Shown here: one piece after another, positions 21,329 through 29,973 of the stretch
Layout of the letters: every line of letters begins with the position of its first letter
Position numbering within the stretch: the first letter of the stretch is position 1
Assembly: GCF_031844685.1 (NCBI RefSeq)
Contig: NZ_CP134605.1
Span: forward strand, 3,616,001-3,680,000
Direction: 5' to 3'
DNA: 64,000 nt
DNA from: Streptomyces sp. ITFR-21
GTDB lineage: Bacteria > Actinomycetota > Actinomycetes > Streptomycetales > Streptomycetaceae
Translations under genes and position numbers: made by a program
Notes under the pieces: model-generated
What the model was told of the DNA's origin: nothing
What the model saw: the letters and a program-made list of their open reading frames with translations, nothing else
Databases searched by the model: none

Positions 21329-22660
21329 TCAGATGGGCACGGGGACCACGGTCAGTACGTAGGCGCCGTAGCCGAGCGAGATCCCGGCCAGCGCGACCAC
21401 CGCCACGGCGGCGGCGCGCGGCCGGGCCCCGGCCAGCGCCACCGCGCACGGCACCAGGAGCGGGAAGGCCGGCAGCAGGAAGCGCGGCTTGCAGGAGAAG
21501 AAGTCGGCGCCGCCGAGCGCGATGGCCGCCAGGACCGCGGAGTAGACCAGCAGCGGCAGCGGCATCCGGTCCAGTACCGCCAGCACCAGCAGGACCACCG
21601 CGCCCGCGCACAGGGCGGCCGAGAGGTAGGCGGACAGCGTGTCGGGGAAGAGCACCAGGTGCTTGACGTACCGCAGCGCGTACCGCCCGAAGTCGTACCG
21701 CGAGCCCCAGCCGCGTTGCACCGCGAAGTAGCCGTGCAGGGCGCCGTGCAGCCCGCTCTCGGTCTGCAGGCCGGCCCAGCCGACGTAGCCGAACCAGCCG
21801 AGCGGTGCGATCAGCGCGGCGGCCCAGGCGCGCGGCAGCTGCGGCCGGCCGGTACGCCGTCGGTGCCGTGCGTCGGCGAGCACGGCCGCGGCGACGGCCG
21901 CCGCGACCGCGGCGGCGTTGGGCCGGGACAGCCCCGCGAGCAGGCTCAGCAGGCCGGCGGTCAGCCAGCGGCGGGTCAGCGCGGCGTAGAGCGACCAGGC
22001 GGCCAGCGCGCACATCATCGGCTCGGTGTACGCCATGGACAGCACGACCGCGTGCGGCAGCAGCCCCCAGAGGACGACCAGCGCGATGCCGACCCGGCGC
22101 CCGTACGCGTGGTCGACGACCGCGAAGACCCCCCAGGCGGCCACCACCGCCGACAGCCACGCCACCAGCAGCGCGCACGCCACCGAACCGACCGGAAACA
22201 CCGCGTCCACCGCCCGTACCGTCATCGGGTAGAGCGGGAAGAAGGCCAGGTCGCTGTAGCGGACGCCGGGGTGTTCCCAGCCGGGGACGAAGGTGCCGTA
22301 GCCGTAGTCGGCGATGCGGTGGTACCAGAGCGCGTCCCAGCCCAGGCCCAGCAGGTTGCGGGGATGGTCGCCGCGCCGGTGCGCCCACAGGGTGACCACG
22401 GTCAGGCCGGCGAGCCGGGCCGCGACGAAGACGGCCATCGCGGGCAGCGCCCGCCGCCCGGCCGCCCCCAGGGCCCGCCACCGGCTGCCCGGCCGGCCGC
22501 GGGCCGGGGCCGGGGACGGGCCCGCCGGACCTGCCGGGTCTGACGGGCCTGCCGGGTCGGGCGCCGGTTCGGAAACGGGTTCTGAGACCGGTCCGGCGGT
22601 GAACAAGCGAGCGCTCCTCGGGGTGTCCTCGGCGGGGCATATCGTGCGCTGATCAGACAA
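21329..22660 (-). CDS. PIG-V/Gpi18-like membrane mannosyltransferase
   Basis: A 443-residue polytopic membrane protein with about nine to ten transmembrane helices after a Pro/Ala-rich N-terminus of some 70 residues. The first extracellular loop has WDALWYHRIADYGYG, the D-x-x-W-Y type motif of lipid-linked-sugar-dependent GT-C enzymes of the PIG-V family; FFPLYPM and MAYTEP are further family hallmarks. It probably transfers mannose from polyprenyl-phosphate-mannose to an extracellular protein or glycolipid. The acceptor is unknown. It stands alone on the minus strand, with a perfect inverted repeat upstream. Confidence 0.8.
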   Translation of the reverse strand: MSDQRTICPAEDTPRSARLFTAGPVSEPVSEPAPDPAGPSDPAGPAGPSPAPARGRPGSRWRALGAAGRRALPAMAVFVAARLAGLTVVTLWAHRRGDHPRNLLGLGWDALWYHRIADYGYGTFVPGWEHPGVRYSDLAFFPLYPMTVRAVDAVFPVGSVACALLVAWLSAVVAAWGVFAVVDHAYGRRVGIALVVLWGLLPHAVVLSMAYTEPMMCALAAWSLYAALTRRWLTAGLLSLLAGLSRPNAAAVAAAVAAAVLADARHRRRTGRPQLPRAWAAALIAPLGWFGYVGWAGLQTESGLHGALHGYFAVQRGWGSRYDFGRYALRYVKHLVLFPDTLSAYLSAALCAGAVVLLVLAVLDRMPLPLLVYSAVLAAIALGGADFFSCKPRFLLPAFPLLVPCAVALAGARPRAAAVAVVALAGISLGYGAYVLTVVPVPI

Positions 22661-22816
22661 AGCGACTATCGGTCATCGCCTTGACCGGGCCCCTGAGACA
22701 CGCCGGAGGCCGGCGGCCGTGTTCGCCTCCTCGCCTCCTCGGCGCTCCCGATGCCTGGAGTCGAGCGCGGCCAGTAGGCCCGAGGCGCCGGCGACAACGA
22801 CGATCACGTTGTGGCC

Positions 22817-22868
22817 CCGGAGCCGCCGTCACGCCGGGCGCCGGCGTCCGGCGTGACGGCGGCTCCGG
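22817..22868. terminator. Perfect 19-bp inverted repeat, strong terminator
   Basis: CCGGAGCCGCCGTCACGCC (22817-22835) is the exact reverse complement of 22850-22868, with a 14-nt loop. It starts 26 bp after the stop of the minus-strand acyltransferase gene and should end its transcript. Confidence 0.8.
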
Positions 22869-22893
22869 CGGTGGCGGAGCCCGCGGCCCCGGT

Positions 22894-24249
22894 TCAGGCC
22901 AGTCGGCGGACCGCGTGCGCCGCCGGCGGGAGTACGTCGTCCGGGGCGCGGAAGCGGTGCAGCAGGGCATGGCCCTCCGCCCCGCGCAGGCGTCCGGCCA
23001 GCCGGGCCGGGAGGGCCGCGGTGAGCAGCGATCCGGTGTTCCCGAAACCCTCCACCAGCCAGACCACCCAGGGAAGTTGCAGGTTGGCCGCCGGACTGAA
23101 GAACAGCGCGGGCCCGCTGCCGAACGTCAGGTCGTAGAGCCCGAAACCCCTCCAGTTGGAGAAGGTGATCCTGCGCCTGGCCGGATCGAAGCCCAGCGGC
23201 ACGCAGTCGCCCAGCCGGGTTTGCCCGACGCTGTCCAGGAACGCGCGGTTGGCCCGCAGGTTGAGGTGCGAGCCGGTGAAGTCCGCCACCGCCGCCCGCA
23301 GGCGCGCGGCCAGTTGCTCGGGAGCGCAGCCGGCCGGGGTGTCCAGGTTGATCTCTCCGAGGAGGTTGCCGAGCACGCCCTGCGGCAGGCCCAGCGGACG
23401 CCGCACGTTCACCGGCACGGTCAGCGCTCCGGCCCCGTCGCCCCCGTCCAACTCCCGCACCGCGCACACCACATGGGCGCACAGCACGTCACCGCTGGAC
23501 AGCCGGCGGCCGGCCGCCGCGCTGTAGGTCTCGCGCATCCGGTCGGTCTCGGCGTCACCGAAGTAGACCTGCACGGTCCGGTTGGCCCGGCCCGAGACCG
23601 CGACCTCACGAGCGAGGACGGCCGCCTCGTCCGGCCCCGGCACGCGGAACCCGGGACGCCCGCAGTCCTCCGCCGGGAGCACCCGGTCCAGATACGCGTC
23701 CCGGTCCGTGACCAGCTCCACCTCCGGAAGCGCGCGCCCCTCCACAGCGGCCGACCAGGCCCGCATCAGCAGGACGAAACTCTGCACGTCGCCCACCGCG
23801 TGATGCCATGAGACGCCCAGGACCGCGCCGCCGTCCGACGTACGGCTGATCCGTACCGTCAGCAACGGGGCCTCCCCGGCCCGTGCCTTCGTCGCTTCGA
23901 CGTGGTCGACCAGCCCGGCACCGGGCAGCGTGACCCGGCCCATCACCTCGCCCAGGGGCGCGTCCACGTCGTAGCTGTCCACCGGTACGCCCGAGCCGTC
24001 GCAGACGATCTCCAGCCCGCCGCCGGCCGCCCGCAGCCGCCCGGCGAACAGCGGCACCCGGTCCAGCGCCGCGGCCAGGCCCGCCGCGAGACGCTCCTCG
24101 TCCGGGGCCGTTGCGAAGCCGTGCGCGACCGACACGGTGAGTTCGCCCAGCAGCGTGTCCGTCAGCCCGCACCGCACCACCACGGGCGGCTCCGCGACGG
24201 ACTCCGGCCGGACCGTACGCGACCCGCGCAACCGGGACCAGTCACCCAC
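22894..24249 (-). CDS. BAHD-like acyltransferase (HxxxD/DFGWG-type)
   Basis: A 451-residue member of the transferase family best known from plants, fungi and polyketide/NRPS condensation-like enzymes, which transfers acyl groups from CoA (or a carrier) to an alcohol or amine. The catalytic HHAVGD sits at residues 149-154 (HxxxD), and DLTFGSG at 373-379 replaces the structural DFGWG motif. Two pseudo-symmetric halves of about 200 residues are evident. GTG 24249 is preferred: GGGGGGAG lies 10 bp upstream, while the farther GTG/ATG-type start at 24285 has no ribosome site. The substrate is unknown. It is a lone gene with terminator and no biosynthetic neighbours. An acyltransferase for phenolic or sugar acceptors is one option. 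Confidence 0.75.
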   Translation of the reverse strand: MGDWSRLRGSRTVRPESVAEPPVVVRCGLTDTLLGELTVSVAHGFATAPDEERLAAGLAAALDRVPLFAGRLRAAGGGLEIVCDGSGVPVDSYDVDAPLGEVMGRVTLPGAGLVDHVEATKARAGEAPLLTVRISRTSDGGAVLGVSWHHAVGDVQSFVLLMRAWSAAVEGRALPEVELVTDRDAYLDRVLPAEDCGRPGFRVPGPDEAAVLAREVAVSGRANRTVQVYFGDAETDRMRETYSAAAGRRLSSGDVLCAHVVCAVRELDGGDGAGALTVPVNVRRPLGLPQGVLGNLLGEINLDTPAGCAPEQLAARLRAAVADFTGSHLNLRANRAFLDSVGQTRLGDCVPLGFDPARRRITFSNWRGFGLYDLTFGSGPALFFSPAANLQLPWVVWLVEGFGNTGSLLTAALPARLAGRLRGAEGHALLHRFRAPDDVLPPAAHAVRRLA

Positions 24250-24857
24250 GACACCACGCTCCCCCCGCCGGACCCGACCGACCACCCCGAACGATAGGGC
24301 CGGCCGCGGGCGCCCGGCCAGTCACCGCCGGCCCGATCCCGATCCGCCCGGCGCGGAAACCGGTCCACCCGCGCCCCGCCCCGCCCGGCCACGGGCCCGT
24401 CCGGCGGCGGGCCCGTCCGGCGGCGGCACCGCTCAGACGTAGGGCGTAGGGCACCAAGGGCCTCAAGGGCCTCAAGGGCTCTCGGAGGACTGCCCGAAAC
24501 GATCGGCCCCGGTGCCGTCGGCCCGCCAGCCCATGCGGCGCCGAGCGGCAGAGGACGTCCGTGCCGTCGGACAAGCGGCATGCCGTGAGGGTGACTGCCC
24601 GCACCCCCGTAAACCGGCGCTGCCGCGGTCACGCCGTTGGCCGGGGCCGTCCGCCGGCCTGTCCCGGCGTTCCCGTCCGGTGTGGTCGGCTACCGGCGGT
24701 GGTGGTTCCCAGGCGCCTGATGCGTGGTCAATCCGTGCCGCCTGCGCGTCGATTGGGTCTGCTTTGCGTGGTACGTTCTGTGACCAACGAACTCAATAAG
24801 GTGACCCCGGCAGCGCGGGAACGCTCCGGGGTCCGGCACAAGGAGTGGTACCTCCTC
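24250..24857. other. Spacer upstream of the winged-helix gene
   Basis: About 600 bp without a convincing gene. The left half is extremely GC-rich. The right half (from about 24740) is AT-richer and probably carries the promoter of the winged-helix gene. AAGGAG at 24840-24845 serves as its ribosome site and could pair with CTCCT just before the start codon. Confidence 0.4.
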
Positions 24858-25808
24858 ATGCAGATTCATCGTAGCCGCCATACGCGCGGCTTCACGGTCC
24901 TGCCCAACGCGCTGCTGCAGGACCGGCAACTGTCCTACACCGCCCGCGGGCTGCTGGCCGACCTCCTCTCCCGGCCCGATGGCTGGTCGGAGGACGGTCG
25001 GCGGATGGCCGACACCAGCCCGCAGGGCCGCCTCACCGTGGCGAAGGCCCTGCGGGAGCTGACCGCCGCCGGTTACTACCGGGTCGAGCGGGTGCGGCGC
25101 GGCGACGGAACGTTCGTCAGCGAGGCCCACGTCTACGACACCCCGCGGCTCCGTCCGGGTCTCACCCGTCCGGGATCCGGTGAAGCGGCAGCCGATGACC
25201 GTGGCGCCCACCCCGTAAAGAACCGTGGGAAAGAACTCACCCTCCCCGCCCAGCGGTCACGCCCCGCAGACGCCGGGTCGGCCGCAGGAGAGGAAGGGCG
25301 GGGGAAGCCGCCCATGATCCAGCCCAACGAGGTCGGTACGACAGGTCCGGCCGACGCCGCTGTCGGCGAAGCGGTCTCCACGCTGTTCCGGGTGCTGCGG
25401 CCCGAGCCGCGTCTGCGGCTCGGCACGGTCGAGGCCATGGCCCTGGCACCGCTGGTCACCCCGTGGCTGGAGCGCGGCTACGGCCAGCGTGACCTGGCCG
25501 AAGCGCTCCTCGGCGGCCTGCCCGCCCGCGTCCACAGCGCCCCGGCGATCCTGCGCGACCGCCTCACCCGCAAGCTCCCCCCAGGACCTGAGCCGGTTGG
25601 CCCGGCGAAACCCCGCTGGTCCGAGTGCGGCGGCTGCGCACGCCCGATCCCGCACGAAGGCGTCTGCCGCTCTTGCGCAGGGTTTGCCCGCGAGCCCGGA
25701 CGAACCGGGGACGTGGCGGCCCGCACGAGCGTCGCCGCCCGTGGCAGGGCCAGGGTCCGCGCCGCCCTGCAGGCCGACTCCGGCCGGCTCCTTACCGCCA
25801 GAGCCTGA
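24858..25808 (+). CDS. Winged-helix DNA-binding protein with C-terminal zinc knuckle
   Basis: A 316-residue protein. ATG 24858 begins the conserved part (MQIHRSRHTRGFTVLPNALL), 12 bp after AAGGAG. Residues 15-95 form a replication-initiator-like winged helix (LSYTARGLLADLLSRPDGW, MADTSPQGRLTVAKALREL, AGYYRVERVRR). A Pro/Arg-rich linker follows, then a helical segment (about 170-245) and a CxxC...CxxC cluster (CGGCARPIPHEGVCRSC, about 255-272) that should bind zinc. Such proteins are frequent in accessory regions and plasmid-like elements of streptomycetes. Partner and DNA target are unknown. Its presence at the left side of the lanthipeptide region suggests mobile-element ancestry. Confidence 0.7.
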   Translation: MQIHRSRHTRGFTVLPNALLQDRQLSYTARGLLADLLSRPDGWSEDGRRMADTSPQGRLTVAKALRELTAAGYYRVERVRRGDGTFVSEAHVYDTPRLRPGLTRPGSGEAAADDRGAHPVKNRGKELTLPAQRSRPADAGSAAGEEGRGKPPMIQPNEVGTTGPADAAVGEAVSTLFRVLRPEPRLRLGTVEAMALAPLVTPWLERGYGQRDLAEALLGGLPARVHSAPAILRDRLTRKLPPGPEPVGPAKPRWSECGGCARPIPHEGVCRSCAGFAREPGRTGDVAARTSVAARGRARVRAALQADSGRLLTARA

Positions 25809-25839
25809 CCCCCCGCCACCGCACCGTCCGCCGCCGCGC

Positions 25840-26223
25840 TCAGCGGGCAGCAGGCAACCGTGTGCCCACGTCCGCGCCCCGACCCGCGCGGGTAGCGGTC
25901 AAGCCGCCGGTCGCTCCCACCTGCGCCGACCACGCCCGTGTGCGCCCGCCCCGCCCCGCCTCCCTCCGGCATGCCCCGGGGCACCCCGCCACCAGCCCGT
26001 CCCTGACTGGGGCCTTCATGCCCACCACCGCGCTTCCGCCCTCCACCCGCACGGTCCCGCCACCGTCCGAGCCCGCCTCCGACGGCCGCGCGTCCTGGTG
26101 GGACCCGCTCGCGCTGTGGCGGTCCAGGTCCGGCCGCCGACCGAGCCCCGGGCCCGCGGAGGAGCAAGAAGTGACGGGCACGGTGCGGCCTGTCGGCATC
26201 GTCCCGTTCGGATACGTGGTCAT
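25840..26223 (-). CDS. Small hypothetical protein translationally coupled to the upstream gene
   Basis: ATG 26221-26223 overlaps the TGA stop of the preceding minus-strand gene (ATGA). This is the main reason for calling it; the 127-residue product (MTTYPNGTMPTGRTVPVTS at the start) has no recognised domain. It is rich in Gly, Ser, Arg and Ala, and its second half looks low-complexity, so the true end or even its reality is uncertain. It may be a partner of the upstream CxxC protein. Confidence 0.4.
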   Translation of the reverse strand: MTTYPNGTMPTGRTVPVTSCSSAGPGLGRRPDLDRHSASGSHQDARPSEAGSDGGGTVRVEGGSAVVGMKAPVRDGLVAGCPGACRREAGRGGRTRAWSAQVGATGGLTATRAGRGADVGTRLPAAR

Positions 26224-26903
26224 CGCGAACCCTCCAGGCTTGCGCTCCCGCTCTCCAGGTCGACGACGCTGAACTCGGTCAGTCGCATGATCAGCTGGCC
26301 GGCGCACATCCAGGGCATCCGGAGATCGCCGAAGGGGAGGGTGACGGCGTCGATTGCCTGCGGCGGACCGGTGGTGGGCCCGTAGAGGGCGCCGCGAACC
26401 CCGTAAGGGCTGAAAGCGCGGACGCGGAGGACCGTGAAGGAGCGCCGGAGGTGGGGGCAGGCGGAGGTCGAGCGGACGGCGCAGGGCATGCAGACCGGGG
26501 GGTGGGCGGTGCGTTCCTGGCCGTTCCAGAGCGTGGGGTCGTCCGGGTCGGCGTCAAGGAGCCAGAGCACCCCCTCGGCGCTGCGGTCGGCGGGACCTCC
26601 GCAGATCTGGCAGCGCAGTCCGCTCATCGCCAGCCGCTGGCGCAGGAGGTGGACGCTGCCGTATTCCGGGCGGCCTCGCCCCGGCTGCGAGGGCATCCTG
26701 GCCCACAGCACGCCGTGCTCGTCGCGGTCGAAGGACCGTTCGTCGGTGTACGCGACGCCCGTACCCCTTCGCCGGTAGGTCATGGGCATGGAGCCGTCGG
26801 CCTCCCCACTCCATCGGGTGATGTACGGCACGTCGAAGGCCACGGGTGGCTGCGGGCTCGCGGACCTGGCGCGATGCACGCGGTCCGCCGTCACATGAGA
26901 CAT
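26220..26903 (-). CDS. Hypothetical protein with two CxxC pairs
   Basis: A 227-residue protein not assigned to a named family. Residues 36-75 hold a YITRWSGE...YRRRGTGVAY segment. A zinc-finger-like pair, CQICGG at about residue 98 and CMPC at about 138, with another Cys at about 149, suggests metal binding. The start is ATG 26903. The GTTCAC-N4-GTGAAC palindrome lies 81 bp upstream and recurs before the lanthipeptide operon, so a shared regulator is likely. The stop overlaps the start of a small downstream gene. It resembles conserved streptomycete proteins found beside XRE-type regulators, but its function cannot be stated. Confidence 0.6.
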   Translation of the reverse strand: MSHVTADRVHRARSASPQPPVAFDVPYITRWSGEADGSMPMTYRRRGTGVAYTDERSFDRDEHGVLWARMPSQPGRGRPEYGSVHLLRQRLAMSGLRCQICGGPADRSAEGVLWLLDADPDDPTLWNGQERTAHPPVCMPCAVRSTSACPHLRRSFTVLRVRAFSPYGVRGALYGPTTGPPQAIDAVTLPFGDLRMPWMCAGQLIMRLTEFSVVDLESGSASLEGSR

Positions 26904-26983
26904 GCTGGGCTCGTCTCTCGCGGGTCGGGCGGCTTGTCCGCCTGACGTGCGACGGGACGTTACGAGCCGGCCCGGGCGGCAGT

Positions 26984-26999
26984 GTTCACGTCGGTGAAC
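26984..26999. promoter_or_regulatory. GTTCAC-N4-GTGAAC palindrome, copy 1
   Basis: GTTCACGTCGGTGAAC is a perfect 6-bp inverted repeat with a 4-bp spacer. It lies between the end of the XRE regulator gene and the start of the minus-strand CxxC gene, in the promoter region of the latter. The same palindrome recurs at 29782-29797. Confidence 0.65.
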
Positions 27000-27029
27000 C
27001 CTCCACGAGGAGCGGCTGAACCGGTCCGC

Positions 27030-28250
27030 TCAGCCCTGAACGCCCATGCGGTGGGCCAGCGCCCGCACTTCGCGGGCGGTGCGGGAGGGCAGCTGCCGGT
27101 CCAGGAGCGCGGAGACCGTGTCGCGGACCATCGCGTTAGCGTGGATGCGCTGGGGGGCGGTGCGTTCGGCGGTCAGGAGTTCCGTCACCGCGTCGGCGTC
27201 GTGGCCGCGCAGATGGGCCAGTGACCGCCCGAGGTCGGCGTGGAAGGCGGCGTCACGGCCGGGTGCGCCGAGGATGCGGGGCCGTAGCCCCCGGGAGGCG
27301 GCGACGGCGTGACCGTGGCGGCCCAGGTCGGTGTTCAGGCTGACGCGGTGGATACCGACGTTCGTGGGCCCGAAGTTCAGGTGCCAGGCTTTGGTCTCAC
27401 CGGTACGTGCCGCCAATTCGCCCGCTGCGGCCAGGTGTTGCTTGACCTCGGAGGCGCGGTCGGCGCCCGAGCGTCGGACGTCCTGGGTGAGGCAGGTCGC
27501 CCGGATCAGGTGCAGTTCGCCGAGGAGAGCGTGCGCCTCAGGGCCGACAAGGTGGCGTTCCACCATGTCGGCGGCCAGTTCGGCATGGTTCAGCGCCAGA
27601 TCGGGGCTGCCGGCCGAGATGAGCACGTGGGCGTGGAAGAAGCCGGACAGGGCGTCGCGCAGAGGATCATCGAGCTCGGCCGTGGCCTCGTCGGCACGGA
27701 TGACGGCGACGTACGCCAGATCCGGATAGCCGAGGTACTTGAGCAGCATCGTGCACGCCGGGTGATAGGCGTCCGCCAACAGCCTCAGCAACCGCGGACG
27801 TCGATCCGGCGAGGCGTCGTCGACCGCGGCGCGCAGGTCGGCCAGCAGCGGGGGCAGCTTGTGGGCGAGGACGCCGTACTCGCAGCGGTGATAGAGACGG
27901 TTGGCCTGTGCCACCCGGGCAGCCAGCGGGCCGCGGGAGCCCGATGTCGGCGGGTGGCCGACGCCCATCAGTGCGAGCCGGAGCGCCGGGACCGCTTCGT
28001 GCGCCGACGCGGTGGCGGGGTCGGTCGGTGCGAGCACCTGCCCGGTCAGCTCCGTCGGGGCGATCCGCAGAGCATCGGCCAAGGCCGTGATGTGCCCGGT
28101 GCGGTCCAGGTGGCGTTGGCCGTTCTCGACCATCGACAGGAACCCGGCGGACAAGCCCGACAGCCCCGCCAACGTACGCAGTGACATGCCGCGTTGGCGT
28201 CGGGCGGACCGCAACCTCGCCCCGATGTCGTGTGCCCGCTCTTCGCTCAT
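27030..28250 (-). CDS. XRE-family regulator with TPR-like C-terminal region
   Basis: A DNA-binding regulator of 406 residues. The Cro/C1-type helix-turn-helix covers about 8-65 (ARLRSARRQRGMSLRTLAGLSGLSAGFLSMVENGQ). The rest is all-helical with TPR-like repeats, the architecture of streptomycete regulators that respond to small molecules or peptides. ATG 28250 gives the usual MSEERAHDIGARL start; an upstream GTG at 28277 is possible, and neither has a clear ribosome site. The nearest palindromes are the two GTTCAC-N4-GTGAAC sites, which makes it a candidate for binding them and for controlling the lanthipeptide operon. Confidence 0.82.
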   Translation of the reverse strand: MSEERAHDIGARLRSARRQRGMSLRTLAGLSGLSAGFLSMVENGQRHLDRTGHITALADALRIAPTELTGQVLAPTDPATASAHEAVPALRLALMGVGHPPTSGSRGPLAARVAQANRLYHRCEYGVLAHKLPPLLADLRAAVDDASPDRRPRLLRLLADAYHPACTMLLKYLGYPDLAYVAVIRADEATAELDDPLRDALSGFFHAHVLISAGSPDLALNHAELAADMVERHLVGPEAHALLGELHLIRATCLTQDVRRSGADRASEVKQHLAAAGELAARTGETKAWHLNFGPTNVGIHRVSLNTDLGRHGHAVAASRGLRPRILGAPGRDAAFHADLGRSLAHLRGHDADAVTELLTAERTAPQRIHANAMVRDTVSALLDRQLPSRTAREVRALAHRMGVQG

Positions 28251-28351
28251 CGCCGTCGTCCATCGTCCGTCGTTCACCGGCAGGAAGCAGTACGGGCCTC
28301 AGCGTAAGCGTTCCGTGACAGCGCGTCGACGCCGCTTCGGAACCGGCGTCG

Positions 28352-29536
28352 CTACGGCAGACCGGCCCGGCGCGCGGTGGCCCGCACGCGCTCGACCCGC
28401 ACGTGCTCGGCCCGCTCACGTTCGGCGAGGCGGGGCGGAAGTGCCACCAGCAGTTCCCGCGCGAACGGATCGAGCCGAAACCGCAGCGGTGCCGTCACCT
28501 CAGCCGCCATCAGTTCGTCGGCGGCCCGCGAGAAGTCACCCGCGCGGGCCGCCGACGCGGCCAGGCTCACCAGGGCCGCCACGCGGTCGGCCGGGTCGAG
28601 TGCGTCCAGGCCCGGGAGTGCGTCCGGGCCGGAGAGCTCGGCGTATCCGCTCGCCACGTCGGCATCGGGTGCCTCGACCGCGACGGCCACCCGTGCGGCT
28701 GCCACGGCCGCGAACGAACAAGGGTCCCGGGCAAGGCCGGTGGCGGCATCCAGCTCCGTGCCTGCTCGTTCGGGACGGCCCGCCATGGCGTGGGCCAACG
28801 CCACAAGGACCGACATCTCCACGCTGCGAGGGGCGAGCCCGCTTCGCTCCGCACAACCCAGCGCCTGTTCCGGCAGTCCCAGATCCAGCAACAGCCGTGT
28901 CTCCTCCGCTGCCACGGCCGTGGCGCCCTCACGGCCGCCGGCCCGTACCCGGTGCAACACGAGCCAGGCCAGATCGCGGTAGCCCAGTCGCCGCAGCAGC
29001 CCCGCCACGACAGCGTGCGCACGCGACCGCAGCTCAGCAGTCCGTTCGCGCGTCGCGCTTCCCGTCACCCTCTCAGCCCGCTCGGCTGCGGAGATCAACT
29101 CTGGCGCCACGACAGCCAGACCGTGATCGTCCCCTGCGCCATCAGCAGCCACAGCCGCAGCCAGAAGGCGTTCCAGCTCGTCCGTCGCCCCTGTGGTCGG
29201 GTCCAGGGGACGCCGCAGGTCGGCGGCCAGCACCTTGCGCAGACGATGCGCGACCGCCCGCGCCTCCGCGTGCTCCGGCCCCATGGGCGGATACGGCTGA
29301 CCGGCCAGCTCGCCGGCCTCCACGTGTAGGGCCGCGGCCAGCGCGGCCCAGACGCGTCGCCGATCCACCCACGTACGGCCCGCCTCCAAGTCCTCCACCA
29401 GATCGTGCGGGAGTCCGGACCGCTCCGTCAGTTCCGCCGGGCTCAGCCCGCGCCGCAGCCGCCACGTCCATACCGCGCCACCTATGGGACCGGTGACCGC
29501 GGCAGCGCTCGTGCCCGCGCCCGTCGCACCCACCAT
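28352..29536 (-). CDS. Second XRE-like regulator with helical-repeat domain
   Basis: A 394-residue protein. ATG 29536 is chosen for its GGAGGT ribosome site 7 bp upstream; the frame is open to 29728. An XRE-like helix-turn-helix lies at about 18-65 (TWRLRRGLSPAELTERSGLPHDLVEDLEAG), and the remainder is an alanine-rich helical repeat. It differs clearly in sequence from the neighbouring regulator but shares its architecture. It is divergently transcribed from the FxLD methyltransferase gene, the usual position for a pathway-specific regulator. Confidence 0.75.
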   Translation of the reverse strand: MVGATGAGTSAAAVTGPIGGAVWTWRLRRGLSPAELTERSGLPHDLVEDLEAGRTWVDRRRVWAALAAALHVEAGELAGQPYPPMGPEHAEARAVAHRLRKVLAADLRRPLDPTTGATDELERLLAAAVAADGAGDDHGLAVVAPELISAAERAERVTGSATRERTAELRSRAHAVVAGLLRRLGYRDLAWLVLHRVRAGGREGATAVAAEETRLLLDLGLPEQALGCAERSGLAPRSVEMSVLVALAHAMAGRPERAGTELDAATGLARDPCSFAAVAAARVAVAVEAPDADVASGYAELSGPDALPGLDALDPADRVAALVSLAASAARAGDFSRAADELMAAEVTAPLRFRLDPFARELLVALPPRLAERERAEHVRVERVRATARRAGLP

Positions 29537-29973
29537 GCCTGCCACCTCCACCCGTCGCCGACCGTGATGACTTCCGGACACAGCGCCGCTCCAGCGGACA
29601 CCGCCGTGCGCCACGCACCTGCCCGATGCGCGACACCCTAACCGCCGCCCTGCGGACGGCAAGGGAAGCCGGTGACCTCGTCCTTCGAGCCCGCTCAACT
29701 GTGAGCGATGCGGGTCCCGACGAGCCACGAAGCGCGTAGTGGGGGCCGGAACTCGATGCCTGCGCGGGCGGCCGGGGCTATGTTCACAGCGGTGAACACC
29801 CCACGGCGACAGCGCCGATACGTTGTGTCACGCGGACCGGCTCCTGGCCACGGCCCAGAGGCTCTGCCGTATTCGGCCATCTGCTGCGCCACACCGCAAG
29901 GCCCAAGCTGTCGCAGCGTGGGAGAACACCCTCACCGCACGACCTGGGAACAGCTGAGAAGGGAACGTCCCAC
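29537..29973. other. Divergent control region of the lanthipeptide operon
   Basis: No gene was seen in these 437 bp. It holds the start regions of the second XRE-type gene (minus) and of the FxLD operon (plus), and the palindrome copy 2 at 29782-29797. AGAAGGGA at 29955-29962 is the ribosome site of the methyltransferase gene. Confidence 0.6.
29782..29797. promoter_or_regulatory. GTTCAC-N4-GTGAAC palindrome, copy 2
   Basis: GTTCACAGCGGTGAAC repeats the arms and spacing of the site at 26984-26999, differing only at spacer positions. It lies 177 bp upstream of the FxLD methyltransferase start, in the divergent spacer, and is a likely operator for the lanthipeptide operon. Confidence 0.7.
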
